Positions 10,487-22,295 of a stretch of DNA of 64,000 bases are shown here, one piece after another. Within the stretch, counting starts at the first letter, position 1. The number at the start of each line of letters is the position of its first letter. The notes under the pieces were generated by a model. That model was not told the origin of the DNA. It saw only the letters and a program-made list of their open reading frames with translations, and made no database searches. The stretch is from Bretschneidera sinensis (lineage: Eukaryota > Streptophyta > Magnoliopsida > Brassicales > Akaniaceae). Location of the stretch: the NCBI GenBank assembly GCA_023935145.1, contig CM043698.1, positions 41,751,501-41,815,500 of the forward strand. Reading direction: 5' to 3'. A program made the translations under genes and the position numbers.

Positions 10487-12110
10487 TGGCAGAACAGATC
10501 AAAAATCAACAACCACCTGAGCGAAGACCTATGAAGCAATCCTTCATCCCACAGAACCTCAACAGCCCTCTTTCATTGCTTATCAACCAGAGGCGAAAGG
10601 TAACTACTACATATCTCCATAGATACTCAGTGCATTGACTCACTTTAGGGGCACACCTAATAAGGATCCACACTTACACCTTCGAGAGTTCTTTGATCTC
10701 TACAAGTCCCAGGACATCTGAGGCTTAGACCAAGAAGGAAGCAGGTTAATTCTTTTTCCTTTTTTCTTAAAAGATAATGCTAAGCTGTGGTACAATTCAT
10801 TGCTTGTGGTTTCTATCCACACTTGGGAGGAGTTGGCTAGCAAGTTACTAAGAAAATTTTTCCCAACCCAAAAGACAAGGCAAATGAGGAAGGAGATTCA
10901 GTCCTTCCAACAAAAGGATGGAGACCTGTTCTTTAAGGCTTAGGGACATTTCAATGAGCTACTACTCAAATGCCCACATCACAATCTACCTTAAGATGAA
11001 CTGGTATAAGCTTTCTATAAAGGTTTAAGTGATACTAATAAAAGTATTGTGGATTCAGGTTGTGGAGGAATGCTGATGGAGAAAAGCAGTGAAGAAGCCA
11101 TGGAGCTATTTGAGACCTTAAGTGAACACACCCAGCAATTCTCCTCTTAAGGTAGACATGAAACCAAGAGCAAGGGCATGTATGAGGTGAACCTAAATGG
11201 AGGATCTTCTACCCAAATAGTTGCTGTGGAGAGGAAACTAGATTTGCTAGTTAAAGCCATGGCTGCTCAGAATGCATCACCTAATCCACCAGCTACACCA
11301 CTCCAGGTATGTGCTATATGTTCTCAATTTGATCATAATACTGAGGCATGTCCCTTGTATTCATCTGCAGACCCTGAGCAAGCAAATTATGTGGGACTAA
11401 ATAACTATCCACCAAAGAACAATCTATATGCAAACACTTACAATCTTGGATGGTGAAATCACCCCAACTTCTCTTGGAGCAACAATCAGAATAGTCAAGG
11501 GCAGCAAAGGAACTCCCAACAAGCAGCTCATTCAGTTCTTGAAACAAATAAAAATGACCTAGAAAGTCTTATGAGGCAACTAGCAACTCAGCAACAACAG
11601 TTGGTATCCCAACACCAATAGCTGATGAGTTCATAAGATCAGTTTATGGCTGATGAAAGACAATTCCAGACTGAGTTAAGACAGACCACTGTAAAACACG
11701 AACAAGCCATTTAAAGGCTAGAGGTACAAATGGGGAAACTAGCTAAAGAATTGAGTGACAGAAAGCAAGGTGAGCTTCCAGCTTAAACACTACCAAACCC
11801 AGGGGGACACTAGCAACTGAAAGCTGTCACAACTCTAAGGAATGGTAAGGTGATAGGGACCGATGAATCTGTAAGAGCATCTATAGAGAAACCATCGGCA
11901 TCAAGGGTAAGTGAGATGGAGAAGGTGAATGCACCACCCTTCCCGCAAATGTTAGTTAAATAAAAGAAAGAAAATAAATTGCTTGATATCTTTGAAACCT
12001 TACGGAAAGTTGAAATAAGCATTCCCTTATTAGATGCAATACAACATAACTTGCTTATGCTAAGTTTTTAAAAGATTGTTGCACTCATAAGAGGAAGTTT
12101 TAGGAACATA
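10487..12110 (+). pseudogene. Athila gag remnant (element A)
   Basis: This is the Gag polyprotein region, which forms the virus-like particle. An ATG at 10487 opens a short frame that shifts near 10610. The capsid core then reads HLHLREFFDLYKSQD, LWYNSLLVVSIHTWEEL and KFFPTQKTRQMRKEIQSF with several stops. A CX2CX4HX4C zinc knuckle (CAICSQFDHNTEAC, 11310-11351) is intact and is followed by a Gln-rich stretch. Stops such as Q-to-TAG/TAA recur, so no full-length Gag can be made. Confidence 0.8.
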
Positions 12111-12229
12111 AGACAGTAGCCCTAACTAAAGAGGTAAGTGTTGTACTATTAAGAAAACTACCACCAAAACTGAAATATCCGTGTAGTTTTACTATTCCCT
12201 GTAGGATAGGTGATCAGCTGTTTGAGAGA

Positions 12230-13327
12230 GTATTACTAGATTTAGGAGCAGCTGTAAATTTGCTAGCATACATAGTATTCGAAACTCTAGGTTTGGGGGA
12301 GCTACAACCGACTTCCATCACTTTGCAGTTGGCAGATAGAAGTATCAAAAGACCTAGAGGTATTCTCAAGGATGTCTTGGTAAAAGTAGGTGAGTTCATT
12401 TTACCTGCTGATTTCATTGTGTTAGATATGGAGGAATGCCCTATGTCATTGCCTCTACCCATCATATTAGGCAGACCCTTCATGAGAATAGCTGATACAA
12501 AGATTTGCATAAAGAAAGGTATAGTAAGTATGAAGGCAAATGGTGAGAAAATAAAGTTTAAAATATTTGATGCATTAAAATTACCTCAAGATGACATGGA
12601 ATGCTTTAATGTATGTATGATGCAAAGTTTTGTTGAGCAAGCTTTTCAGGTCCAACACATTGATCCATTGGAGATCACTATTACCCATAGCTTCACAAAA
12701 GTGGATATTAAGCAAGAACCTGAAGATGTTACTGAGGAGATCATTAAAACTGTGCACCTCCTTGAGGCTTCTTCAAAACATCCAAGTAAGTATGCTCCTC
12801 CATTTGAACCTCTCATACCTACTAATACTACTCTTCTCCCTTCTATTGTCCAGGCACCTACCTTGGAATTGAAACAACTGCCAGATCATTTAACTTATTC
12901 CTCTTTGGGAGAAAAGCAGACATTACCTATGATTGTGGCTGCCAATTTAAGTATTAGAGAAGAGGAGAAACTATTGAGAGTTTTTAGGGAGCATAGATCT
13001 GCCATTGGATGGATCATTGCTGACATAAAAGGGATAAGTCTAGCTAAATGCATGTATTATATCTACCTTGAGGATAAATCAAAGCCCACTCGAGATGCTC
13101 AAAGGAGACTTAACCCAAACATGAAAGAGGTAGTAAAGGCCGAGGTATTAAAACTATTAAATGTTGGTATTATCTACCCCATTTCAGACAGTAAATGGGT
13201 AAGTCCAGTCCAAGTTGTTCCTAAAAAGAGTGGGATCACAGTGGTGAAGAATGAGGATGATGAGCTCATACATACAAGAAAAACAACTGGTTGGAGAGTA
13301 TGTATTGATTACCGAAGATTGAAAAAG
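12230..13327 (+). pseudogene. Athila protease and N-terminal reverse transcriptase (element A)
   Basis: The longest open frame of the element (12260-13330) covers the aspartic protease and the start of RT. The protease motif LLDLGAAVNLLAY begins just upstream of the first Met of this frame, so the real reading starts before 12236. The flap/hydrophobic motif PIILGRPF is near 12458-12481. RT begins with RRLNPNMKEVVKAEVLKLL, then VSPVQVVPKKSG and GWRVCIDYRR, and breaks at a frameshift near 13327. In the intact family PR, RT, RNase H and INT form one polyprotein. Confidence 0.85.
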
Positions 13328-14500
13328 TGACTAGAAAAGATCACTTCCCCTTGTCATTCATTGATCAAATGTTAAAAAGATTAGAGCTGGCCATAGCTAT
13401 TATTGCTTCTTGGATGGGTACAGTGGGTAAAATCATATTTCCATAGCACCTGAGGATCAAGAAAAGACCACATTCACATGTCCTTTCGGTACATTTGCTT
13501 ATCGAAGGATGCCATTCGATTTATGCAACGCACCAGCCACCTTCCAAAGATGTATGATGAGTACATTTTTCGATATGGTGGAGAAATTCATGAGGTATTC
13601 ATGGATGATTTTAGTGTTTTTGGTTCCAGTTTCGATGAATGCCTAAATCATCTAGAGAGTGTCCTAAAGAGATGTGAAGAGAGCAACTTAGTGCTGAATT
13701 GGGAGAAATGTCACTTTATGGTCCAACAAGGCATTGTATTGGGTTATTCCATCTCCAACAAAGGTATTGAGGTAGACAAGGCTAAAATAGACATTATTTC
13801 AAAGTTGCCTCCTCCTTTAACAGTCAAGGGAGTCAGAAGTTTCCTTGGACATGTTAGATTCTATAGACGATTCATCAAGGATTTCTTCAAGATCTCTAGA
13901 CCTCTATGTGCATTGTTAGCTAAAAATACCAAGTTTGAATGGACTGATAACTATATGACAGCTTTCAACACATTGAAGGATGTGCTCACCTCCACACTAA
14001 TAATGATGGCACTAGATTGTAATCTTCCATTCGAGATAATGTGCGATGCTAGTGACTTCGCCTTGGGAGCTATCTTAGGCCAAAGAGTAAATAAGGTACC
14101 TCATGCTATTTACTATACTTCTAGAACTTTAAATGATGCTCAGCTTAACTATTCTACTACTGAAAAAGAATTGTTAGCTGTTATTTTTGCTTTAAGGAAG
14201 TTTAGATCATACCTAATTGGCTCTAAGGTTATTATATTTACTGATCATATTGCTTTGAGATATCTATTTTCTAAGAAAAATGCAAAGTCTAGGTTAATCA
14301 GATGGGTGCTCCTATTGCAAGAGTTAGATTTGGAGATCAAAGATAAGAAGGGTAGCGAAAATGTGGTTGCAGATCACTTATCAAGGCTACCTTATGAGGA
14401 TGAAAAAAATGAGTTACCATTAAATGAGAACTTCCCCGATGAACAATTGTTCGCACTAGAGGTAACACTTCCATGGTATGCTGATATTGTAATTATCTAA
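13328..14500 (+). pseudogene. Athila reverse transcriptase core and RNase H (element A)
   Basis: RT continues through three frame breaks (about 13327, 13385 and 13590). The ORF that opens at 13478 is out of frame for its first 38 or so codons and becomes the true frame at [11 protein letters not shown] (FMDD box 13598-13609). RNase H follows with [18 protein letters not shown] (catalytic Asp), [12 protein letters not shown] (Glu) and [10 protein letters not shown] (Asp), then the tether [13 protein letters not shown]. All three RNase H acidic residues are kept, but the RT is split. Confidence 0.85.
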
Positions 14501-14600
14501 CTGCTAATGTTTTTCCTCCACGTATGACCAGTCAAGGAAAGAAGCGGTTGATATCCATGTCTAGACACTACCATTGGGATGATCCCTACCTATTCAAATT

Positions 14601-15744
14601 TTGTCCCTATCAAATCATCACACAGTGTGTCTCAGAAGAGGAGCACTTGAGCTTATTACACATTGCCATCAGTTTGCATGTGGGGGAAATTTTGGAGCTA
14701 AAAGAACAACTCTTAAGGTATTACAATCCAGTTTCTATTGGCCTAATCTATTTAAAGATGCCTTCTTATTCTGTAGCTCATGTGATCGATACCAGCGGAC
14801 AGGTAACATTTCATCCAGAAATCAGATGCCCCTACAAAATATTCATATAGTAGAACTTTTTGATGTATAGGGCATCGATTTCATGGTTCCATTTCCTAAT
14901 TCTTTTGGTTATTTGTATATTCTTGTGAGTGTGGATTATGTTTCTAAATGGGTCGAGGTTGTCCCCTCAAGGACTAATGATCATAAAGTGGTTGTGAAGT
15001 TTCTACAGGATAACATTTTCACCCAATTTGGGACCCCAAAAGCAATCATCAGTGATGGTGGCAACCACTTTCATCATCATTCTTTTGCTACATTCATCAA
15101 AAAATATGAGATCATCCATAAATTAGGCACTCCATATCACCCTCAGACTAGTGGCCAAGTGGAGATAAGTAGTCAGGAAATCAAAAGCATCCTAGAGTAA
15201 ACCGTGAATCCTAATCGGAAAGATTGGTATTTGAGACTAAATGATGCTCTATGGGCATATAGGACAACTTACAAGACCCCAATTGGAATGTCCCCATACC
15301 GCTTAGTCTTTGGGAAAGCATGCCATCTGCCGGTAGAGCTAGAACATCGAGCATATTGGGCCATTAAACAATTTAATTTTGATATGAAACAAGCGGGTGA
15401 AAAGAGGAAGTTGCACTTAAATGAGTTAGAAGAATTAAGGTATGATGCGTATGAGAATGCCAAGCTTTACAAAGAAAGGATAAAAACCTATCATGACAAA
15501 CAACTAGTGAGGAAAGAGTTTCATGTGGGACAAAGGGTGTTACTCTACAACTCAAGATTAAGACTGTTCCAAGCAAACTAAAGTCCCGATGGTCTAGTCC
15601 GTATGTGGTCACCAAGGTCTTTCCTCATGGTGCTTTGGAGATTCATGGTTCCAATGGCAATCAGACATTCACTGTCAATAGACACCGAGTCAAACCATAC
15701 CTTGATCTCAACATGCCTCCTCGAGACAAGGACTTGGCACTTTA
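14601..15744 (+). pseudogene. Athila integrase (element A)
   Basis: This is the DDE integrase that inserts the cDNA. The HHCC zinc region survives (HQFACGGNFGAK and CSSCDRYQ, 14660-14790). The three catalytic positions are visible: D in GIDFMVPFP (about 14873), D in [10 protein letters not shown] (about 15054) and E in [10 protein letters not shown] (about 15160). Stops lie at 14868-14870 (TAG at a usual Trp) and 15198-15200. The tail [20 protein letters not shown] runs to a frameshift near 15568. The last part, to about 15744, is in another frame. Confidence 0.85.
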
Positions 15745-16640
15745 AATTGTTCAATATGCAGCTGATCCAAGGACACCTGAACCACTTTAGCTTCCAGCTT
15801 CTGTCGTATATAACCTCATTGCCTGAAGCATTGCGATCGAGCGTAAGGCTCTTGCGATCAAGCGCACATCACTCAGTGTGATCAAGCTCTCATGCACTTA
15901 TGATCGAGCGCATTTACACCAGAAGCTACACCACAATGCCTAAACAAGTAGTTTACAATTCCCAACGACCAGCAGTGAGAGGATACCCCGTCTGGCTAAA
16001 GACGCAAAACTTAGCGCTCATGGGAGGCACTTTTAATATTAACTTTTATTTATTTTTGTTTAACTGTTTATTATTAATATTTCTTGTTTTTCAGTACAAT
16101 GTTTATTTTTCTTTTCAGGTACATAGTGCGTGCATCAAGTTCAAGTTTGGGGGCGTGTTATGAGCCATGCCAGCCACCTAATTCTCCATCTCCTAGGTCA
16201 TATATTTCCATGTCATTCACACGTTGGGGACAATGTGTACATTAAGTTTAGGGGTATGGGAGACACATTTACATTCACACACTATGTCTCAGTTTTCTTT
16301 TAGATAAATTCACATTCATATTTTTTGAAAATTTTGGTTGATTACAACAAATGTTATGATAAAACTTCATCAGTAAGCTTAAAATCTATAACAAATAGTC
16401 TAGTAATAAAAATTTTAAAAGTTTAATTACCTGCCTCAAGGCATTTAAGAATTCAAAAGTTTGATCTAAAAACTAACACGAGCACATTAGCATATAATGG
16501 TGTGAGGTATGACGTATAATTTCCATGTATATGTTTCTATGACCTAACTGTAATCGGATAATTTGTTAGAATAACACTTTGGCATAGAAAAATAGAGAAG
16601 AATGTTATTATGCAAAAAGAGAAAATAAAATGCTCCTAAT

Positions 16641-16810
16641 GATCATTAAATATATTTTCCACTGAGTAACTGAACCTCTTACCTCAGTAAGCAGTGAATG
16701 TTCACGTCAAAAGGTGGGAATGATGCATATAACGATCATTAAATAAAGTTTCCACTGAGTAACTGGACCTCTTGCCTCAGTAAGCAGTGAGTGTTCACAT
16801 CAAAAGGTGG
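16641..16810 (+). repeat. Duplicated conserved 3' UTR block, element A
   Basis: Two copies with a period of about 93 bp carry the core TCCACTGAGTAACTGGACCT, then CTTGCCTCAGTAAGCAGTGA and GTTCACGTCAAAAGGTGG. One copy is in C (43832-43909) and two are in D (48936-49110, minus strand). Confidence 0.8.
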
Positions 16811-17336
16811 AGATTTTGCTTGGAAGCATTAAGATCAGTTAGTTTCATAGTCTTTTTTACTCGGGTTAGTAAGTCCTTATGGGTGTCTTTACACCTAATG
16901 CCATAAAACCATCTGGTTTAGGAGTCATTGGCTAAACGCTTGCTACATGGGTCAATTAGAAAGCTTAATGGAACTCAACATGACAAAAAACTCGTGATAA
17001 AAGAAAAAGAAAAGATATAAAACTATGCCATTATTGTTCATTTTGATAGGGAATTCGATGAACGTTAAGACACTAAAACACTATACATGATAATTATTCG
17101 GAAGCTTCATCTTTTATGTGCTAATCCACCACACACTAAGTCAAACTTGTGATGCCTTAAACCAACCTTGTCTAAGTAATTAGAATTTAAAACTCTTATT
17201 CATTGATAAAATGTGTTTATATTTTTAGGCTTACTCATGAATAAACATCATGGTTTTATGTACAACCCAAATTTTTGGATATCATGAAGTATGAATTTAT
17301 CTTTGATTTTATTTTTATATAGTCTTTCGTTTTGTA

Positions 17337-17354
17337 TTGCTAAGGAACTAGCAA
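17337..17354 (+). other. PPT-proximal hairpin, element A
   Basis: TTGCTA-AGGAAC-TAGCAA, a 6-bp perfect stem, ends 18 bases before the 3' LTR. Matching hairpins occur in elements B, C and D. Confidence 0.7.
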
Positions 17355-17372
17355 TATATAAGTTTAGGAGTG

Positions 17373-18597
17373 TGATAAGTACTTAAATAGTAATATTTAA
17401 GCCCCTTAATTTACACTTGTTAGGCTCTTTGTTTATATATTTTAGTAGATTCTACTTCATTTTTGTGTTTTCTATGTTTTTAATCGGTCTGTGAAGAAAA
17501 TAAGACATTTTGGAGCTCTAAGGAAGAAAAAATGAAGATCTGCAACAAGCAAGGTGCACTCGAGTGCACCTCTCATGTGATCGAGCGCACAAGCACTCGT
17601 TCGCACACTTAGAAGGCTCGAGCGTAGACCCATGTGATCGAGCACACATGCACAGAGAGGCTGCAAAGCCAGTTTTGGAAAGATGTCTCCGGATCTTAAA
17701 TTGGAAATTAGGGTTTCGGAGCACCCTTAAAACCCTATATATAGACTTGTAAAACACAAAAAACACTCCTTTTGATTTCGCTTGAAGTTGTAAGCTTTGG
17801 AGAGGAATTGAAGACTCGTCTCCACAGTATTTCTTTGGGTTTTATCGTTCTATTTAGTTTAGTTATGGTTATAATGTTTAGTTTACTTAGCATGTGTAAC
17901 TAAACTCTTAATAGGGCTCGATTGAAGCCCTAGTTATGCTTTTCTATATATAAGTATTGTTGCCTTTGCAAATAGCCATGTTATGATGCTTTAATTGATT
18001 AATGCCTGCTTTATTGAATTCCTAATATGTGTGTGTCTAATTAGTATATGCATGTGGTTTGGATTAGTTAGTTAGATAAATTTGGATGACTGAGTCCTAG
18101 GTCAAACAATAGTAGCAAAAGAATTCCACATCGGTTTCTTAGGTTAATCAACATGGGAAAACGGGAGTATATAACATGCCCTAGGTCTCGTGTGATTGTC
18201 GATTTCCACAGACCTTATACTCTCTTAAAGAACAACTCAGTATACACCATGCTGAATCCCTTAAGAGAGAAAAGAGTTAGAGTATACACCATGCCTAACT
18301 CGCTGCTTAGAGAGATCAATAGCTTAAGGAGTGGACCAAGCCCTTAGGTTGACAACCATTAGGTATTCATGGTAGGGCTATAGCGTTAACACATTACTTA
18401 TTCGGAAAGTATGATTAGTGGTGGATATCAAAGCCCTATGTTCTTATCATTATTAATCTAGACTCAATATTTATTTCTATCTATTTTTACTTTGTGAAAT
18501 TAATTCTAAAACGAAATTTACCAATCCCTGTGGAGATGATCTAGCATTTGCACACTATGCTACTGTTGACCTTGTGCACTTGCAAGTAAAACAAGTT
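17373..18597 (+). repeat. 3' LTR of element A
   Basis: It starts TGATAAGTACTTAAATAG and follows LTR 1 to AAAACAAGTTC at about 18597; the last 35 or so bases of LTR 1 have no clear counterpart. It has 75 bp (17780-17850) that LTR 1 lacks. TATA box CTATATATAG is at 17735-17744. Confidence 0.8.
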
Positions 18598-18619
18598 CTA
18601 TAATACTTATATAATACTT

Positions 18620-19593
18620 AAACGAACAAGACAGAGATCGGATCATATATGGAGTAAGTACTTATATAAATTATTATTTTTAAATTTTTTATTCCATAAT
18701 TGCATATATTAATTCGGCACATAATAATGGAGACAATATGATGACATGTTGAGGCATGAGTAACCCCTTCTTAGTGGCTCTGAAATAGAGAAGCTTCACA
18801 AAGAAAAAAAATATCGCATCATGGCTTCGTGACCTTGTAAGCAATTTCTATAATACTTTCTAATTGTGAACATTTGCATTGAATTAATTAGATAACTGTC
18901 TACGTATTATAAATTTCCCCTTAATATTCACGCACAATTTATACTATAATAGGTTTTAACCGACTAAACCATAGATGGAGTTCGAGAAATAGGACTTGGC
19001 CCCTTTAAACGTGTGAGGTGTTATAATGGTTATATTGTAAATAGATTCAAGTTTCACACCCAAGAGTATGAAAAATTTAAGAGAAAAATAACGATGGTGT
19101 ATGTGTCAAAGGTAGTTGTTACGATGCATATGAACGTGACTTCTACGGTATGTTAACAAAAATTATAGAACTACAATATGCAGGGGCTAGTAACACTGTT
19201 GTATTGTTTAAATTCCACTAAAATGATTCTGAGAACAAACTTAAAGTGCACCAACAACATGGTCTCATAGATATTAACCATAATCAAGGCTTAACTCAGA
19301 CAAGCCATTTCTTGGCAGAGCAAGCAACCCAAGCTTACTATTGCCCTTAAACATCCGAAAAAGAAGAAGATAGAAGTGATTGGGGTAGTTTGTAAAACCA
19401 AAGTGAGGGGCTTTGTTGATGTTTTTTCCAATAAAGATCCAACTAACGATATAGTGGCTATTGTTGTGGAGTACTTCCAAGATGATGAAATGTCTTTTCC
19501 AAATCGAATTCTTCTAGATGAAGAAGTAGATATACTTGGTATTCTTCATGATTGTGATGGTATAATGAAATATGTAAATCCATTAGATATACG
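18620..19593 (+). pseudogene. CACTA (En/Spm) transposon protein fragment, DUF4216-like
   Basis: Beyond element A the CACTA protein resumes: KKNIASWLRDLVSNF (about 18800-18845), a probable intron, then NGYIVNRFKFHTQEYEKF (about 19025), VKGSCYDAYERDFYGMLT (about 19105) and IIELQYAGASNTVVLFKFH (19160-19220). These match the DUF4216 pattern of plant CACTA proteins. After a frame change, VCKTKVRGFVDVFSNKDPTN and the acidic end DDEMSFPNRILLDEEVDILG (19385-19560) form its C-terminal part. The order and strand agree with the 8339-8825 piece, so A interrupts one gene. Confidence 0.75.
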
Positions 19594-20300
19594 TGTAATA
19601 CTCGTACCCTCACTGTAAGGGTAAAAGAGTAAATTAATTTATACATTGAATTTAACCTGTATACATACGTGAATTTAAAGTTGAATTTGAAACAATTATT
19701 AAAGAAGGATGTAGAATAAAATGAAAGAAAAAGAGTTAGAAAATTTTTGAGCAAGAAATGAAGAAAATTTTCAAATTTTTGGAGGGATCAGTCGACTGTA
19801 TGGTCGACTAGTGGTTGACCAACTGGTCAACTAGTGAGGTGATCAGTCAGCTGGTGGAGATTGAACTGGTTGCTTGACAACCGATCGGTGGTTGAACGGA
19901 TTGGACAATCAGTTGGTTGCTGGACGGATCAATTGGTAGAGGATGATCGGCCGACCGGTTGATAAGTGAATCGGTCCGCAGGCAATTGACTGCAACTCAT
20001 ACGAAAATTTGAAATTTTATTAAATGGCCAACCAATCAGTCAGATATTCGACCAATCAAACCGAAAATTTTCATGTAAAAGAGATTTTGATATTTTGAAA
20101 TCATTTTCTTACATTTTGAAACTCATTTTCTCTCTCTAGAAAACACTCTCAAACATTAAAAACTTGAAGGATTTTATAATTCTATCTTAGAAATCATTTA
20201 ATTCGCGGAACGATTTCAAAGAAATCTAAGGAATAAGGGATTTTCATGATCAATCAGTTTTGCTTGTGCTTTTTTACCTATGTAAGGGATAAAGGATTAA
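19594..20300 (+). mobile_element. Partial LTR, Tekay-like, right end unclear
   Basis: From 19594 TGTAATACTCGTACCCTCAC then TGTAAGGGTAAAAGAGTAAA resembles the start of the LTR at 6051. The stretch 19780-20045 is rich in short palindromic phrases such as GGTCGACTAGTGG and GATCGGCCGACCGG. No matching TTACA end was found. The assignment rests on the first 80 or so bases and the general character. Confidence 0.4.
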
Positions 20301-21249
20301 TCAGTGATAAGATTAGGCTTTTGGAGTTAGGCTATTGAGAGAAATGACTAATGTATGAGGATCTCCTTTTAATGCTATAATGAAATAACTTTTTACAAAT
20401 TTTCATGCATTTGTTTCATAAGCTAATAATGTATTAGATTAGATGAGCTCCAACTCTATGGTATCTTCTATTGTTGTGATTATTGCATATTGTTGATTTG
20501 GCCTTGCCAAGATTGATATTAAAATAAAATGTAAGAGAAATTTATATCATTATCAATAAAAATAAAATAAAAGTTCATATTTTTCTTTAACCAAAACAGA
20601 AAATGCATTTAAATAGAATTGGGCGGGGGGGATATAGGGAAGAACTCTAGCTTGACCTAACCTAATACAAAGCATAACTAAAGAAAATTAAGCTTCGAAA
20701 CTACTCAACCTAACATTGGTTGAAAAAAAGGTAAAAGAACAACTAATAGCGCTTCTCCTTCGTATTTCCTCTTAAAGCTCTCATCCTGCAAAAAAAATCC
20801 CCAAAAAGGGAAACAACTTCCAAGGCTGAGCTAGAGGATGGGAAACATCATCCTTACACATGAAATTCAAATCAAATTGATACAGACAATCTTTCAATCC
20901 ATCATCAACAAATTCCTTTACCTTATTCTCTTTGTTTTTTAGACCATCTTGGTTGTATTACCCGAATAGAAGGGGAGTCAGACTGCCTATCGAAAACAGG
21001 CCCAAACTGGCTACCAACCATCAAGGCCAAACCAATAGTAGAGTGCAAGCACGGCTCAGGAAAGGGCAGAAACACAGTGGGCACACACTCATATTTTTAT
21101 TTATTTTTACTATCATCCAAATTCATGTAATTTTCCAATGCTCCAAATGATCTCATTTCTTCTTTCTTTCTTGAAAACTTGTTATGCTTATCTTCTTTCT
21201 TTTCTTGAACAAAGAAAATCTTGTCCTCATTTCCTCAAATATATTCTCA
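20301..21249. other. Region without recognisable genes
   Basis: The ORFs here (for example 20932-21150) show no family motif. A short G run (about 20623-20630) and A/T-rich tracts are present. The last 200 or so bases may already belong to the LINE that follows. Confidence 0.4.
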
Positions 21250-21900
21250 ACGATGTACTCATTCACTCCACTGTGAACATGAATTGGGGGAAAAGAGGGA
21301 CTGTGGATGTTATTCCATTAGGAAATGAGGCCTTCTTGTTCAAATTCTCTTATTAGGGTCACCAAAGCCTAGGTGCTAGAAGTAGGTCCATGGCATCTTG
21401 GGCACAAACCATTAACAATCACCAAGTGGTCTCCTCGTATGCAGTGTTATAAGAAAACTTTATCCAATGTTCCTATTTGGTTAAAGCTTGGACATGTTCC
21501 TTTTGAATTGCTTACTGAAGAAAGCCCGAGCAGCATTGTTAGTGTAATAGGTACTCCTTTATACCTGGATAGTGCTACTGCCAAACGTACTGGAGTTGCT
21601 TATGCAAAATTCTGTATTGAAATTGATATTGACTCTCATCTCCCAAAGTCTATTCCAATTAGATTGGATGATGGTCAAATTATTGAAGTAGATGTGGAAT
21701 ATCTTTGGAAACTAGTAAAATGTATACATTGCAAGGAGTTTAGGTATGATATTGTCAATTGCAAAAAAGTTAAAGAGGGAATTGAAGCAGAAATCCACTC
21801 TTCCACTAGCTTCTGCAGATACAGTACAGCAAGACACATGGACTGTTGTCTATACTAAGAAGAAGCCTAAGGTTGGTTATGATATAGTGGAAAAAAAAGT
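21250..21900 (+). pseudogene. LINE (non-LTR retrotransposon) ORF1 fragment, DUF4283/zinc-knuckle type
   Basis: The plus strand reads VDVIPLGNEAFLFKF, then after a stop LEVGPWHLGHKPLTITKWSP, VPIWLKLGHVPFELL, GTPLYLDSATAKRTGVAYAK and KSIPIRLDDGQIIEV, followed by the knuckle start VKCIHCKEFRYD. This is the usual arrangement of plant LINE ORF1 proteins (RNA-binding DUF4283 then a CCHC knuckle). The knuckle is incomplete: after CX2C the expected GH pair reads YD. No endonuclease or RT follows, so the copy is truncated. The product, if any, would bind LINE RNA. Confidence 0.75.
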
Positions 21901-22295
21901 TTAAGAAAAGGACTTATCCTTCATAGTAGTGGTTGAAAAGTTGACGAGTATGGAGACAGCCTCTCATATTCTAAACAACATTTTTCCCTTATAGTTTCCA
22001 TACAAATGTGTGCCATTTATACTAATGACTGGTCAAAAATGGCTAAACCCTTTAATTGATTGTGAAAATGCCCAAAATACACGATGAAACACGGCTGCAT
22101 TTAGATCTTGTAAACGTTCAAAATGATATTTTACAATGGTTTCATTATATATATATATATATATTGAAGTGCTGCCATAACTCTGGGTAGGGCTCTGTAA
22201 GATGTGTCCCAATCACCAAAGACTTTTGTGATCTCCTTTTAATTTGGATGCCGCATCTTTTTATATGACACAGCATAATTGAACTTACCTTTTGC
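21901..22295. other. Non-coding stretch with (AT)n microsatellite
   Basis: A run of AT dinucleotides lies at 22146-22164. The first 100 or so bases may be residual LINE sequence. Nothing else recognisable. Confidence 0.4.

Larger units (their letters stand above)
15745..17372 (+). other. Non-coding 3' region of element A
   Basis: There is no env-like ORF. It contains more GATCGAGCG-type motifs (15830-15910). A short block around TTAGCGCTCATGGGAGGCAC (about 16010-16031) is shared with C and D. A conserved block of about 78 bp occurs twice (16641-16718 and 16734-16810). A hairpin lies at 17337-17354, and the PPT AGTTTAGGAGTG ends at the LTR. Confidence 0.65.
8826..18597 (+). mobile_element. 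Element A: Athila-type Ty3/gypsy LTR retrotransposon, degenerate
   Basis: About 9.8 kb flanked by two related LTRs (8826-10034 and 17373 to about 18597) in the same orientation. It has a tRNA-Asp-type PBS, gag, PR-RT-RNase H-INT and a 1.6-kb non-coding 3' region, and it is inserted in a CACTA gene. The clade follows from the PBS and from pol motifs [22 protein letters not shown] and [11 protein letters not shown]. No env-like ORF was seen after INT. A clean TSD could not be found: CGGAA precedes the left LTR, and the end of the right LTR is diverged. Confidence 0.85.

Noticed and set aside
20932..21150. A 72-residue ORF as a host gene
   Set aside because: No motif, low complexity at its end, and just upstream of the LINE fragment.
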